Origin: Pseudomonas sp. MWU13-2100
Lineage (GTDB): Bacteria; Pseudomonadota; Gammaproteobacteria; Pseudomonadales; Pseudomonadaceae
NCBI RefSeq assembly: GCF_023242365.1
Contig: NZ_JALLIX010000047.1
Location: forward strand, 1-50,081
Length of the DNA stretch: 50,081 nt
Direction of reading: 5' to 3'
This document shows positions 7,414-16,333 of this stretch, piece by piece. Made by a program: the position numbers and the translations under genes. A model generated the notes under the pieces. The model was not told the origin of the DNA. It saw only the letters and a list, made by a program, of their open reading frames with translations, and did not search any database. How positions within the stretch are numbered: the stretch's first letter is position 1; each line of letters starts with the position of its first letter.

Positions 7414-8526
7414 ATGGCCTTTGACAGCATCCAGGACATCATCGACGACTACCGCCAGGGCAAGATGGTCCTGCTGGTGGATGACGAAGATCGCGAGAAC
7501 GAAGGCGACCTGCTGATCGCCGCCGACTGCTGCAACGCCGGGGCTATCAGCTTCATGGCCCGCGAGGCACGCGGACTGATCTGCCTGACCCTGACCGACG
7601 AACATTGCCGGCGCCTGGATCTTACGCAGATGGTGCCGAGCAACGGCAGCGCCTTCAGCACCGCCTTCACCGTATCCATCGAAGCCGCCCACGGCGTGAC
7701 CACCGGCATTTCCGCAGCCGACCGCGCGCGCACCGTCGAAGCCGCGGTGGCCGCCGATGCCCGCGCCGAAGACCTGGTACAACCCGGGCATATCTTTCCC
7801 CTGCGCGCCCGCGAAGGCGGCGTGCTGACCCGCGCCGGGCACACCGAGGCCGGCTGCGACCTGGCGCGCCTGGCCGGCTTTACCCCGGCCTCGGTGATCG
7901 TCGAAGTGATGAACGATGACGGCAGCATGGCCCGGCGCCCGGACCTGGAAGTGTTTGCGCGCAAGCATGGCATCCGGATCGGCACCATCGCCGACCTGAT
8001 CCACTACCGCCTGAGCACCGAACACACGGTGCAGCGGATCGGCGAACGGGAGCTGCCGACCGTGCATGGCACCTTCCGCCTGATCACCTTCGAGGACCGC
8101 ATTGAAGGCGGTGTGCACATGGCCATGGTGATGGGCGATATCCATCGCGAGACACCGACGCTGGTCCGGGTCCATGTTATCGACCCACTGCGCGACCTGG
8201 TTGGCGCCGAGTACCACGGGCCAAGCAACTGGACGCTCTGGGCCGCGCTGCAACGAGTCGCCGAGGAAGGCTGCGGTGTCGTCGTGGTGCTGGCCAACCA
8301 CGAGTCATCCCAGGCCCTGCTCGAGCGTGTACCGCAACTGACCCGACCACCGCGCCAGTACAGCCGCTCGCAATCGCGGATCTATTCGGAGATCGGCACC
8401 GGGGCACAGATACTGCAGGACATCGGTGTCGGAAAACTGCGCCACCTGGGGCCGCCGCTCAAATATGCCGGGCTGACCGGCTACGATCTGCAGGTCGTGG
8501 AAAGCATCCCCTTCCCACAACCCTGA
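7414..8526 (+). CDS. RibBX: 3,4-dihydroxy-2-butanone-4-phosphate synthase with degenerate GTP cyclohydrolase II domain, 370 aa
   Basis: The N-terminal half is a complete RibB domain (DDEDRENEGD at 23-32, TGISAADRA, GHIFPLRA, GHTEAGCDLA), which makes dihydroxybutanone phosphate from ribulose 5-phosphate for riboflavin. The C-terminal half (about 215-370) follows the RibA fold (GDIHRETPTLVRVH, AEEGCGVVV) but lacks the CxxxxxxxxxxCxC zinc ligands: the place where RibA has LRCDCG reads PSNWTL. It is thus of the RibBX kind, probably RibB-active only. It belongs to the GntR-type regulon and would raise flavin supply when the flavin-dependent oxygenase is induced (inference). Confidence 0.9.
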   Translation: MAFDSIQDIIDDYRQGKMVLLVDDEDRENEGDLLIAADCCNAGAISFMAREARGLICLTLTDEHCRRLDLTQMVPSNGSAFSTAFTVSIEAAHGVTTGISAADRARTVEAAVAADARAEDLVQPGHIFPLRAREGGVLTRAGHTEAGCDLARLAGFTPASVIVEVMNDDGSMARRPDLEVFARKHGIRIGTIADLIHYRLSTEHTVQRIGERELPTVHGTFRLITFEDRIEGGVHMAMVMGDIHRETPTLVRVHVIDPLRDLVGAEYHGPSNWTLWAALQRVAEEGCGVVVVLANHESSQALLERVPQLTRPPRQYSRSQSRIYSEIGTGAQILQDIGVGKLRHLGPPLKYAGLTGYDLQVVESIPFPQP

Positions 8527-8540
8527 GCCCAACATCAACC

Positions 8541-8622
8541 TGTAGGAGCTGGCTTGCCAGCGATGAGGGCCGCGAGCCTTGCATCGATTGCCCAGACGCC
8601 ATCGCCGGCAAGCCGGCTCCTA
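8541..8622. repeat. REP doublet, TGTAGGAGC family
   Basis: TGTAGGAGCTGGCTTGCCAG (from 8541) and ATCGCCGGCAAGCCGGCTCCTA (8601-8622) are inverted partners around 36 bp. It lies directly after ribBX, where it may also slow or end transcription. The rest of the gap to 8853 holds the operator at 8677 and no gene. Confidence 0.75.
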
Positions 8623-8676
8623 GAAAAAAGCGCCACGGACGGATCACCGGCAAGGCAAAGTGCTTGCAGAAAGCTT

Positions 8677-8699
8677 GGAATACCATAATATGATATTCC
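8677..8699. promoter_or_regulatory. Long imperfect palindrome related to the GntR operators (site 3)
   Basis: This 23-bp element (GGAATACC...ATATTCC) pairs at 10 of 11 positions about a central A. It contains TACCATA but not the GGTATACC centre of the other sites, so it is a divergent or differently spaced version. It stands 154 bp before the importer operon, the next gene downstream. Either the same regulator binds it weakly, or a relative does. Confidence 0.5.
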
Positions 8700-8853
8700 G
8701 TAGACCGGAGATATCTGCCAAGTGCCCCCGACAGGGAAAGCACAAGAAAATGCCCTTGGCACAGTCGCCTTAAAAAGGCTCAGATGGACCTACTGCTCCC
8801 GATAGGCGGGCATCAACAACCCGCTCAAAATCACAACAAATGAGGGCGTGAAA

Positions 8854-9879
8854 ATGGTGTTGAACAAAGGTGCAACCGCGACATTGCTCGCGGGCTTCCT
8901 GGCAATTGGCAGTTCCTTCGCCATCGCCGCCGACAGCGTGAACTTCGTCAGCTGGGGCGGCAGCACCCAGGACGCGCAGAAACAGGCCTGGGCCGATCCG
9001 TTCAGCAGGGCCAGCGGCATCACCGTGGTCCAGGACGGTCCTACCGACTACGGCAAGCTCAAGGCCATGGTCGAAAGCGGCAACGTGCAGTGGGACGTGG
9101 TCGACGTCGAGGCCGACTTCGCCCTGCGCGCCGCCGCCGAAGGCCTGCTCGAACCCCTGGACTTCAGCCAGATCCAGCGCGACAAAATCGACCCGCGCTT
9201 CGTCTCTGACCATGGCGTCGGTTCGTTCTACTTCTCCTTCGTTCTTGGCTACAACCAAGGCAAACTGGGTGCCAGCAAGCCGCAGGACTGGACCGCCCTG
9301 TTCGACACCAAAACCTACCCTGGCAAACGCGCCCTCTACAAATGGCCAAGCCCGGGCGTGCTGGAACTGGCCCTGCTGGCCGACGGCGTGCCCTCCGACA
9401 AGCTCTACCCGCTGGACCTGGACCGCGCCTTCAAGAAACTCGACACCATCAAGAAAGACATCGTCTGGTGGGGCGGCGGCGCGCAGTCCCAGCAGTTGCT
9501 GGCCTCCGGTGAAGCGAGCATCGGCCAGTTCTGGAACGGCCGGATCTACGCCCTGCAGCAGGACGGCGCGCCGGTGGGCGTGAGCTGGAAACAGAACCTG
9601 GTCATGGCCGACATTCTGGTGGTGCCCAAAGGCACGAAAAACAAGGCGGCGGCCATGAAGTTCCTGGCCAGTGCCAGCAGCGCCAAGGGCCAGGCCGACT
9701 TCTCCAACCTGACCGCCTATGCCCCGGTCAACGTCGACAGCGTCGCGCGCCTGGACTCGGTACTGGCACCGAACCTGCCGACTGCCTACGCTAAGGATCA
9801 GATCACACTCGACTTCGCATACTGGGCCAAGAACGGTCCGGCCATTGCGACACGGTGGAACGAATGGCTGGTCAAATGA
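8854..9879 (+). CDS. ABC transporter substrate-binding protein (spermidine/putrescine type), 341 aa
   Basis: A cleavable signal peptide (basic start, hydrophobic core, AIAAD cleavage near residue 26) precedes a type 2 periplasmic binding protein of the PotD/PotF group (VNFVSWGGSTQ, GYNQGKLG, WWGGGAQSQQLLASGEA). The ATG at 8854 is preferred over GTG at 8848 because GAGGG (8842-8846) then has 8-base spacing. The group takes up polyamines and other small cationic or zwitterionic compounds. Its ligand here is presumably the pathway substrate, which would fit a charged N-methylated heterocycle (inference). Its stop overlaps the next gene's start. Confidence 0.92.
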   Translation: MVLNKGATATLLAGFLAIGSSFAIAADSVNFVSWGGSTQDAQKQAWADPFSRASGITVVQDGPTDYGKLKAMVESGNVQWDVVDVEADFALRAAAEGLLEPLDFSQIQRDKIDPRFVSDHGVGSFYFSFVLGYNQGKLGASKPQDWTALFDTKTYPGKRALYKWPSPGVLELALLADGVPSDKLYPLDLDRAFKKLDTIKKDIVWWGGGAQSQQLLASGEASIGQFWNGRIYALQQDGAPVGVSWKQNLVMADILVVPKGTKNKAAAMKFLASASSAKGQADFSNLTAYAPVNVDSVARLDSVLAPNLPTAYAKDQITLDFAYWAKNGPAIATRWNEWLVK

Positions 9880-10817
9880 AAATGGCGGCCACGCTTTCCC
9901 CTGACACCCGCCCGACCGGGAGCGCCCCTGGCGCTGCCGGCCTGGCCAGCAGCAAGGCGGAGGTCATGCAGCAGTCCTCGTATGCGCAGCGCTGGCGGGG
10001 GGCGGGAAACCTGTTACCCGCCCTGCTGTTCCTCGGCCTGTTTTTCTTCGCGCCGTTGATCGGCCTGTTGCTGCGCGGCGTGCTGGAGCCCACGCCGGGG
10101 CTGGAAAACTATCAGCAACTGTTCGCCAACTCGGCCTATGCGCGGGTCCTGCTCAACACCTTTTCGGTGGCCGGGCTGGTCACGCTGTTCAGCCTGCTGC
10201 TGGGCTTTCCCCTGGCCTGGGCGATTACCCTGGTGCCCCGTGGCTGGGGCCGCTGGCTGCTGAGTATCGTGTTGCTGTCGATGTGGACCAGTCTGCTGGC
10301 GCGGACCTATTCATGGCTGGTGCTGCTGCAGGCCTCCGGGGTGATCAACAAGGCGCTGATGGCCATGGGCATCATCGACCAGCCGCTGGAGATGGTGCAC
10401 AACCTGACCGGCGTGGTGATCGGCATGAGCTACATCATGATCCCGTTCATCGTCCTGCCGTTGCAGGCGACCATGCAGGCCATCGACCCGATGATCCTGC
10501 AGGCCGGGGCCATCTGCGGTGCCAGTCCGTGGCGTAACTTCCTGCGGGTGTTCCTGCCGCTGTGCCGGCCGGGGCTGTTTTCCGGCGGGCTGATGGTCTT
10601 CGTCATGTCCCTCGGTTACTACGTCACACCGGCCCTGCTCGGCGGTGCGCAGAACATGATGTTGCCGGAGTTCATCATTCAACAGGTGCAGTCGTTCCTC
10701 AACTGGGGCCTGGCCAGCGCCGGTGCCGCCCTGCTGATCCTGATCACCCTGGTGTTGTTCTACTTCTACCTGAAGCTCCAGCCGGAATCCCCGGTCGGCG
10801 CCAGTAACGCGAGGTAA
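9876..10817 (+). CDS. ABC transporter permease 1 (PotB/PotH type), 313 aa
   Basis: An inner-membrane permease with about six helices and the cytoplasmic EAA-like loop (AGAICGASPWRNFLRVFLPLCRPG) that docks on the ATPase. It pairs with the second permease to form the channel. The start at 9876 overlaps the preceding stop (ATGA). An alternative ATG at 9966 has AAGG and GGAGG upstream and would remove an unusual polar N-terminus of 30 residues, so the true start is uncertain. It belongs to a four-gene importer operon. Confidence 0.88.
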   Translation: MKMAATLSPDTRPTGSAPGAAGLASSKAEVMQQSSYAQRWRGAGNLLPALLFLGLFFFAPLIGLLLRGVLEPTPGLENYQQLFANSAYARVLLNTFSVAGLVTLFSLLLGFPLAWAITLVPRGWGRWLLSIVLLSMWTSLLARTYSWLVLLQASGVINKALMAMGIIDQPLEMVHNLTGVVIGMSYIMIPFIVLPLQATMQAIDPMILQAGAICGASPWRNFLRVFLPLCRPGLFSGGLMVFVMSLGYYVTPALLGGAQNMMLPEFIIQQVQSFLNWGLASAGAALLILITLVLFYFYLKLQPESPVGASNAR

Positions 10818-10823
10818 GCCGTC

Positions 10824-11633
10824 ATGCTCCTGACTCCCAATGCCATGAGCCGGCGCCTGCGCCTGGGCCTCTACCTCACCACTGGACTGATCGCCCTGTT
10901 CCTGTTGCTGCCGATCGTGTTCATCGTGCTGCTGTCGTTCGGCTCCTCCCAGTGGCTGGTGTTTCCGCCACCGGGTTGGACGCTGAAATGGTACGCCCAG
11001 TTCTTTTCCAACCCGGACTGGATGAACGCCGCCCTGGCCAGTTTGAAAGTGGCGATCCTGACCACCTTTTTCGCCGTCGCCCTCGGCCTGCCGAGCGCCT
11101 TCGCCCTGGTGCGCGGGCGCTTTCCCGGTCGGGAATTGCTCTATGGCCTGTTCACCCTGCCGATGATCGTGCCGCTGGTGATCATCGCCGTGGCGGTGTA
11201 CGCGCTGTTTCTCAAGCTGGGCTACACCGGGACGCTGTTCGCCTTCGTGGTCAGCCACGTGATCGTCGCCCTGCCCTTCACCATTATCTCGATCATCAAC
11301 TCGCTGAAGCTGTTCGACCAGTCGATCGAGGATGCCGCGGTGATCTGCGGTGCTTCGCGCCTGCAGGCGGTATTCAAGGTGACCTTCCCGGCGATTCGCC
11401 CCGGCATGGTGGCCGGCGCGCTGTTCGCCTTCCTGGTGTCGTGGGATGAAGTGGTGCTGAGCGTGATGATGGCCAGTCCGACCCTGCAAACCTTGCCCGT
11501 GAAAATGTGGACCACCCTGCGCCAGGACCTGACCCCGGTGATCGCCGTCGCTTCGACGCTGCTGATCGCCCTGTCGGTGCTGGTGATGGTGCTCGCCGCC
11601 GCCCTGCGCCGGCGCAATGAACTGCGCGCCTGA
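10824..11633 (+). CDS. ABC transporter permease 2 (PotC/PotI type), 269 aa
   Basis: The second inner-membrane permease of the importer. It has about six helices and a conserved cytoplasmic loop (AAVICGASRLQAVFKVTFPAIRPG) for contact with the nucleotide-binding subunit. The pair of distinct permeases plus one ATPase is the Pot/Afu plan. It starts 6 bp after permease 1 and ends 17 bp before the ATPase gene, so the operon is tight. Confidence 0.93.
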   Translation: MLLTPNAMSRRLRLGLYLTTGLIALFLLLPIVFIVLLSFGSSQWLVFPPPGWTLKWYAQFFSNPDWMNAALASLKVAILTTFFAVALGLPSAFALVRGRFPGRELLYGLFTLPMIVPLVIIAVAVYALFLKLGYTGTLFAFVVSHVIVALPFTIISIINSLKLFDQSIEDAAVICGASRLQAVFKVTFPAIRPGMVAGALFAFLVSWDEVVLSVMMASPTLQTLPVKMWTTLRQDLTPVIAVASTLLIALSVLVMVLAAALRRRNELRA

Positions 11634-11650
11634 GCGCCCTGGAGTAAAAC

Positions 11651-12805
11651 ATGAGTGCCGTGATCAAAGACCCCGCGCAGTCCAGCGACCGCCCCCTGGT
11701 CAGCCTGCGCAACCTGAACAAGCACTACGGCGACTTCGCCGCCGTGGACAATATTTCCCTGGATATCCGGGAGGGCGAATTCCTTACCTTCCTCGGTTCC
11801 AGCGGCTCGGGCAAAAGCACCACCCTGTCAATGCTGGCCGGTTTCGAGACGCCCAGCAGCGGCGAAATCCTGGTGGGCGGACAATCCCTGGTCAAGGTAC
11901 CCCCGCACAAACGCGATATCGGCATGGTGTTCCAGCGCTACTCGCTGTTTCCCCACCTGTCAGTGCGCGACAACATCGCCTTCCCGCTGACCCTGCGCAA
12001 GCTCAGCAACGACGAACGCTCGCGCCGGGTCGACGCCATGCTCAAGCTGGTGCAGCTCGAAAGCTTTGCCCATCGCCGTCCTTCGCAACTCTCCGGCGGC
12101 CAGCAACAGCGCGTGGCGATTGCCCGGGCGCTGGTCTACGAACCGCGCATCCTGCTGATGGACGAACCCCTGGGAGCCCTGGACAAGAAGTTGCGCGAAG
12201 ACCTGCAGGACGAACTGCGCCAACTGCATCGGCGGCTGGGCATCACTATTGTCTACGTGACCCATGACCAGGAAGAAGCCATGCGCCTGTCCCAGCGCAT
12301 CGCGATCTTCAGCCACGGCAAGATCGTCGGCCTGGGCAGCGGCTACGACCTCTACCAGAACCCGCCGAACGCCTTTGTCGCCTCGTTCCTCGGCAACTCG
12401 AATTTCCTCAAGCTCAAGGCCCGCGGCAATGCCGTGGCGGATTTCGAGGGCCAGGCCCTGGCGATCCGGCCGACCTCCGGGGTGTCCAGCGAGCAGCCGC
12501 TGTTGCTGATGGTGCGTCCGGAGAAGGCGCTGGCACTGAGCCTCGAACAGGCCGCCGCCGAGCCCTTGCCGGCGGGCTGGAACGAAGTGCCGGCCAAGGT
12601 CGCTGAAATGCTCTTCCTGGGTGAGAGCCAGACCTGCAGCGTGGTTACCGACGGCGGCACGGCAATGACGGTCAAGGCGCTGTCGGCCACCGGCATGCCG
12701 CTCAAGGCCGGTGATCGGCTGCGGGTACGCTGGGCCAGCACCGACGCCTGCGTCTATACCCAATGGAGCGAAGGCGATCTGAATAAAGCCGCCGGCGCCC
12801 ATTGA
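11651..12805 (+). CDS. ABC transporter ATP-binding protein (PotA type), 384 aa
   Basis: Walker A GSSGSGKST (49-57), Q-loop, signature LSGGQQQR, Walker B LLMDEPLGALD and the switch His (YVTHDQEEA) are all present. A C-terminal TOBE-like region of about 110 residues follows, with MVRPEKALAL. It energises the importer with the two permeases and the periplasmic protein before it. It is the last gene of the operon; 70 bp later the START-domain gene begins. No strong terminator was seen between them. Confidence 0.94.
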   Translation: MSAVIKDPAQSSDRPLVSLRNLNKHYGDFAAVDNISLDIREGEFLTFLGSSGSGKSTTLSMLAGFETPSSGEILVGGQSLVKVPPHKRDIGMVFQRYSLFPHLSVRDNIAFPLTLRKLSNDERSRRVDAMLKLVQLESFAHRRPSQLSGGQQQRVAIARALVYEPRILLMDEPLGALDKKLREDLQDELRQLHRRLGITIVYVTHDQEEAMRLSQRIAIFSHGKIVGLGSGYDLYQNPPNAFVASFLGNSNFLKLKARGNAVADFEGQALAIRPTSGVSSEQPLLLMVRPEKALALSLEQAAAEPLPAGWNEVPAKVAEMLFLGESQTCSVVTDGGTAMTVKALSATGMPLKAGDRLRVRWASTDACVYTQWSEGDLNKAAGAH

Positions 12806-12875
12806 ATAAAACCCGGGCCAGGGGTGTTATATCCGGGTAGCCAGGCACTATCGGCCATGCAACCCGGAGATCCGA

Positions 12876-13511
12876 ATGAACATCCTGTTATCTGCGACCG
12901 CGCTGGCCAGTGCGCTCCTCTGCACCTCGACACTGGCGGCGCCCCCGGACTGGCGCCTGGCCAAGGACGAAGACGGTATCCAGGTCTACCTGAGCCACGT
13001 TCCGGGTTCGCGCTACCAGAGCTTTCGCGGCGTAACGCGGATCAACGCCGATGTCAGCACCCTGAGCAACCTGCAGGAAAACCTGCGGGTCGCCTGTAAA
13101 TGGTTGTACGCCTGCGCCGATATGCGCCTGCTGAAAAATGACGGCGACGACACCTGGGTCTATCTGACCACCGCGCTGCCCTGGCCGGCACAGACCCGCG
13201 ACATGGTGATCCATGTGCACAGCCAGCGCGCCGACGACGGCAGTCTGACCCGGTCTCTGGAGGCGGTGCCCGGCTTCGTACCCCACGTACCCGGACAGAT
13301 CCGGGTCAGGCAGATGAAAGGCACCTGGACCCTGCATCCGGAAAGTGACACGCGAACCCGTGTGACCTATGAGCTGCAAGCCGAACCCGCCGGCGATATC
13401 CCCTCCTGGCTGGCCAACCAGTTCGTGGTCGACGCGCCGATGGTCAGCCTCAAGACCTTGCGCGTGGTGGCCGAGCACCAGGGCCTGCGCAACGTCGAAA
13501 CGGTGCCCTAG
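12876..13511 (+). CDS. START domain-containing secreted protein, 211 aa
   Basis: A signal peptide (MNILLSATALASALLC...LAAPP) leads to a START/SRPBCC lipid-binding-like domain (GIQVYLSHVPGSRYQSFRGV, WPAQTRDMVIHV, KGTWTLHPE, SLKTLRVVAEHQGL). Proteins of this type bind hydrophobic ligands; the bacterial periplasmic ones have no assigned role. An RBS (GGAG, about 12866) precedes the ATG. The last 60 bases of the gene are part of a 127-bp sequence repeated at 16207, so its 3' end sits at a recombination junction. In the other copy the TAG stop is TGG. Confidence 0.88.
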   Translation: MNILLSATALASALLCTSTLAAPPDWRLAKDEDGIQVYLSHVPGSRYQSFRGVTRINADVSTLSNLQENLRVACKWLYACADMRLLKNDGDDTWVYLTTALPWPAQTRDMVIHVHSQRADDGSLTRSLEAVPGFVPHVPGQIRVRQMKGTWTLHPESDTRTRVTYELQAEPAGDIPSWLANQFVVDAPMVSLKTLRVVAEHQGLRNVETVP

Positions 13512-13578
13512 TCAGGCCTGGAGCCGTACTTTGAAGTCCTCGACCCAGGCCCGGACCATGGCCGAATAACGCGCTTCG
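13452..13578. repeat. 127-bp imperfect direct repeat, left copy
   Basis: Aligns without gaps to 16207-16333 with 15 mismatches by hand count (about 88% identity). It contains the end of the START-domain gene and, on the reverse strand, a broken copy of the last 20 or so codons of the HNH gene (MVRAWVEDFKVRLQA, then stop). The two copies bracket the P-type ATPase. Confidence 0.9.
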
Positions 13579-13610
13579 AGATTGAAGAGCCGCGCCCAGA
13601 AAACTCAACA

Positions 13611-16094
13611 TTATCTAACGTCGCATATACCAGTTCGCCATCTGATCATCGCAACCTTCAAGGCATCGTTCAGAACCAGGCAGGAGACGAGGGCATAACC
13701 GAATATCGCGACCATCTGCCAGCCTGGCAAAGGAACGAACCCCTTTAGTCCGACGAACGTCAGGGCAGTCCCCACAATAACGTCCAGGATTAAAGCGGCC
13801 ATGAAGGTTTTACTTGGCAGAGTCGCCCAAAACCAGCGGCGCTCCCTTGCCGATACGACGGAGAATACGGCGAAGTACAGCAGCATCAGAAAGCTGAACG
13901 TATAGAGTGCGTCGTTGTTGCTTACCAAATCGAATCTCGTCCAGCAGATCCACAATAGAAAAAGCGTTTCGGCAACCATTGCAACACCGAGAACTACCGA
14001 TACGCTAATGAAGCCACCGATATTCCACGTCTCGGGACGCTTCGACGGCCTGACATTGTCCGTGGAGAGGGAGACTTTCGCGAAATCCGTCAGGAACACC
14101 AGCAGCAGCATCGCGAAGGCGGAGACCACGAACTTACCTGTCACAATGAAGGCGATAGACACAAAAGCGGCCTTCAGAATCGTACGGCTGATCTTGTTGA
14201 TGACCCACGTAAGGATACGCTGATAGATCGTCCTCCCCTGCTCGATCAGCATGACAATGTTGATCAGCCCCGCCTCGGTCAGAACAACGCTCGCAGCACT
14301 CTTGGCGACATCGGTGGCGGTGCTGACCGCTATCCCGACCTCGGCTTGACGCAGGGCCGGAGCGTCGTTGACGCCATCGCCCGTCATCCCGGTTACGTGT
14401 CCTGCGGCCTGAAGCCGCTTCACCACGGTATATTTATCTTCCGGAAACACTTCGGCAAAACCATCAATGCCAACGAAAATATCGACCTCTCCGCCCCCCG
14501 CTTGTGTGCTCGCCGCTTGTAAGTCCGTAACACGCCGGATCCGGGAGAGCCCAACGCCCTGGCCGATTTCAAGTGCGACAGGGAGTGCATCCCCTGTCAG
14601 CATCTTTACCTGCACGCCCAGCTCATGGAGAGTCGCGATGAGCTGCTTGGCGTCCGGTCGTGGAGGATCGAACAACTCCACCAGTCCAAGCAGGACAGGG
14701 ACACCGTCTTCGGCGCCGCGCGCTACTGCTAATGTACGAAAGCCTTTTTCGGCTGAAGCGCTGACCCGTACCTCCAACGTCTCGATCTCGCGGGGCTGGA
14801 GTCCACAAACCTCGGCGATGGTACGCACCGCGCCTTTCATCACGCACACCCGCTGTCCGTTCAGCTCGACAATGGCTTGCGTCCGACGCGTTTTGGCGTC
14901 GAAGGGTGCAAAGGACAAGGGCTTTGCTGCGACAACGTCGTCTGAAATATGATGTTCCCTGGCTGCGGCAAGAAAGGCGAGATCGATAGGATCCTGGTTG
15001 GACTCCTGTGACGCCAGCGCGCCCGCCACCAAAACATCGGCTTGCGTCGCTTGTCCCAATGGCGTGACCCCCGTAACCGCCAGCTGGTTCATCGTGATGG
15101 TGCCGGTCTTGTCCACGCAGAGGACGTCCATCGTCGCCGCGTCTTCCGCGGCGCTGAGCCGAGTGACCAACACCCCACGCCGAGCCAGTTCCTTCGACCC
15201 GAAAGCCATGCTGACAGTGAACATGACAGGCAGTGCGACCGGTACCGCGCTCATCAGGAGAACAAGTAGCAAAGGGACCATTTCGAGCAGTGGCACACCA
15301 CGGATCAGCGACAGGGCGAGCACCAAGCCGAGCAGTACGCCGACAATGACGAACAGCCAGCGCACGATCCTGCTCACAACCGCTTCGATGTGAAGTTTCG
15401 GACGAGCCTCCCGCACAAGTTCCGTCGTGCGTCCGAAATAAGTCTGCGCGCCCGTCAGAATCACCACGCTATTGCCTTCGCCATGCCGGACGATGGACCC
15501 CGACGAGAGGACATCTCCAGGCACTTTTTCAGACGCTTGCGACTCTCCGGTCAACGCTGATTGATCCAGGCTCATGGCACCGGTGAGAAGCTTCAGATCG
15601 GCGGGGATGATGTCACCCGGGCGCACGCGGACAATATCGCCGGGGACCAGCTCTCGGGCGGAAATCACTTGCCACTTCGAGTCGCGCAGCACTCGGGTGT
15701 TGACCTGCAGGCGCTTTTGCAGCGCCTTGACGACGCCAGCGGCGCGCTGTTCCTGAGTAAAGCTCAGCACAGCGTTGACAACCAGTAACACGCCCACAAC
15801 GGCAAGATCGGTATAATGTCCGAGCACAACGGACAAGATCATGATCAGTTCAAGCATCCATGCCGAAATTCCCCAGAATTTTCGCAGGAACGTCAAGGCC
15901 GGATGCCCCGTCTTTTCGGCTACCTCATTGTAGCCATGCTCCTTGCGCTGCGTGTCGACCCCCGCATGTGTGAGCCCGGTATCAGGGTTCACCTGGAGAG
16001 CGGCAAGCGTTTGGGGAACCGTCGCAGTGGCAATGTCAGGTACGTTTATTTGAGCTGGCATAGCTTCGGAACCATTTGCGTGGGCTCTCTTCAT
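13611..16094 (-). CDS. P3A-type (plasma-membrane proton-efflux) P-type ATPase, 827 aa
   Basis: A complete P-type ATPase with an actuator TGES motif (182-185), phosphorylated Asp328 in DKTGT, the TGDGVNDAPAL hinge and about ten helices. The N-terminal layout matches PMA1-like H+-ATPases, known in plants and fungi and found sporadically in bacteria. It would pump protons out across the inner membrane, perhaps in pH or stress response. RBS AGAAGGA lies 5 bases before the ATG. The whole gene lies between 127-bp direct repeats, and its codon use is less GC-biased than its neighbours (ACG, TCG, CAA mixtures by eye), so recent arrival is likely. Confidence 0.93.
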   Translation of the reverse strand: MKRAHANGSEAMPAQINVPDIATATVPQTLAALQVNPDTGLTHAGVDTQRKEHGYNEVAEKTGHPALTFLRKFWGISAWMLELIMILSVVLGHYTDLAVVGVLLVVNAVLSFTQEQRAAGVVKALQKRLQVNTRVLRDSKWQVISARELVPGDIVRVRPGDIIPADLKLLTGAMSLDQSALTGESQASEKVPGDVLSSGSIVRHGEGNSVVILTGAQTYFGRTTELVREARPKLHIEAVVSRIVRWLFVIVGVLLGLVLALSLIRGVPLLEMVPLLLVLLMSAVPVALPVMFTVSMAFGSKELARRGVLVTRLSAAEDAATMDVLCVDKTGTITMNQLAVTGVTPLGQATQADVLVAGALASQESNQDPIDLAFLAAAREHHISDDVVAAKPLSFAPFDAKTRRTQAIVELNGQRVCVMKGAVRTIAEVCGLQPREIETLEVRVSASAEKGFRTLAVARGAEDGVPVLLGLVELFDPPRPDAKQLIATLHELGVQVKMLTGDALPVALEIGQGVGLSRIRRVTDLQAASTQAGGGEVDIFVGIDGFAEVFPEDKYTVVKRLQAAGHVTGMTGDGVNDAPALRQAEVGIAVSTATDVAKSAASVVLTEAGLINIVMLIEQGRTIYQRILTWVINKISRTILKAAFVSIAFIVTGKFVVSAFAMLLLVFLTDFAKVSLSTDNVRPSKRPETWNIGGFISVSVVLGVAMVAETLFLLWICWTRFDLVSNNDALYTFSFLMLLYFAVFSVVSARERRWFWATLPSKTFMAALILDVIVGTALTFVGLKGFVPLPGWQMVAIFGYALVSCLVLNDALKVAMIRWRTGICDVR

Positions 16095-16206
16095 GAATAT
16101 CCTTCTCTAGCGTTTGCACAGGTCACGCTCAGTTGTCTGGATCGCTCATCAGGCCATTCGCCTACGACGTTTGTTGACGATACTCCCATTCCCCTGCTCT
16201 TGATTG

Positions 16207-16333
16207 AAGACCAGGCGTGTGGTGGCCGAGCATCAGGGCCAGCTCAGCGTCGAAACAGCGCCCTGGTCAGGCCTGGAGCCGCACCTTGAAGTCCTCGATC
16301 CAGGCCCGGACCATGGCGGAATAAGGCGCTTCG
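16207..16333. repeat. 127-bp imperfect direct repeat, right copy
   Basis: Partner of 13452-13578. Here the HNH gene end is intact and continues rightwards, while the START gene end is the broken fragment. The complementary truncation shows that START and HNH genes were once adjacent and convergent. Confidence 0.9.
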
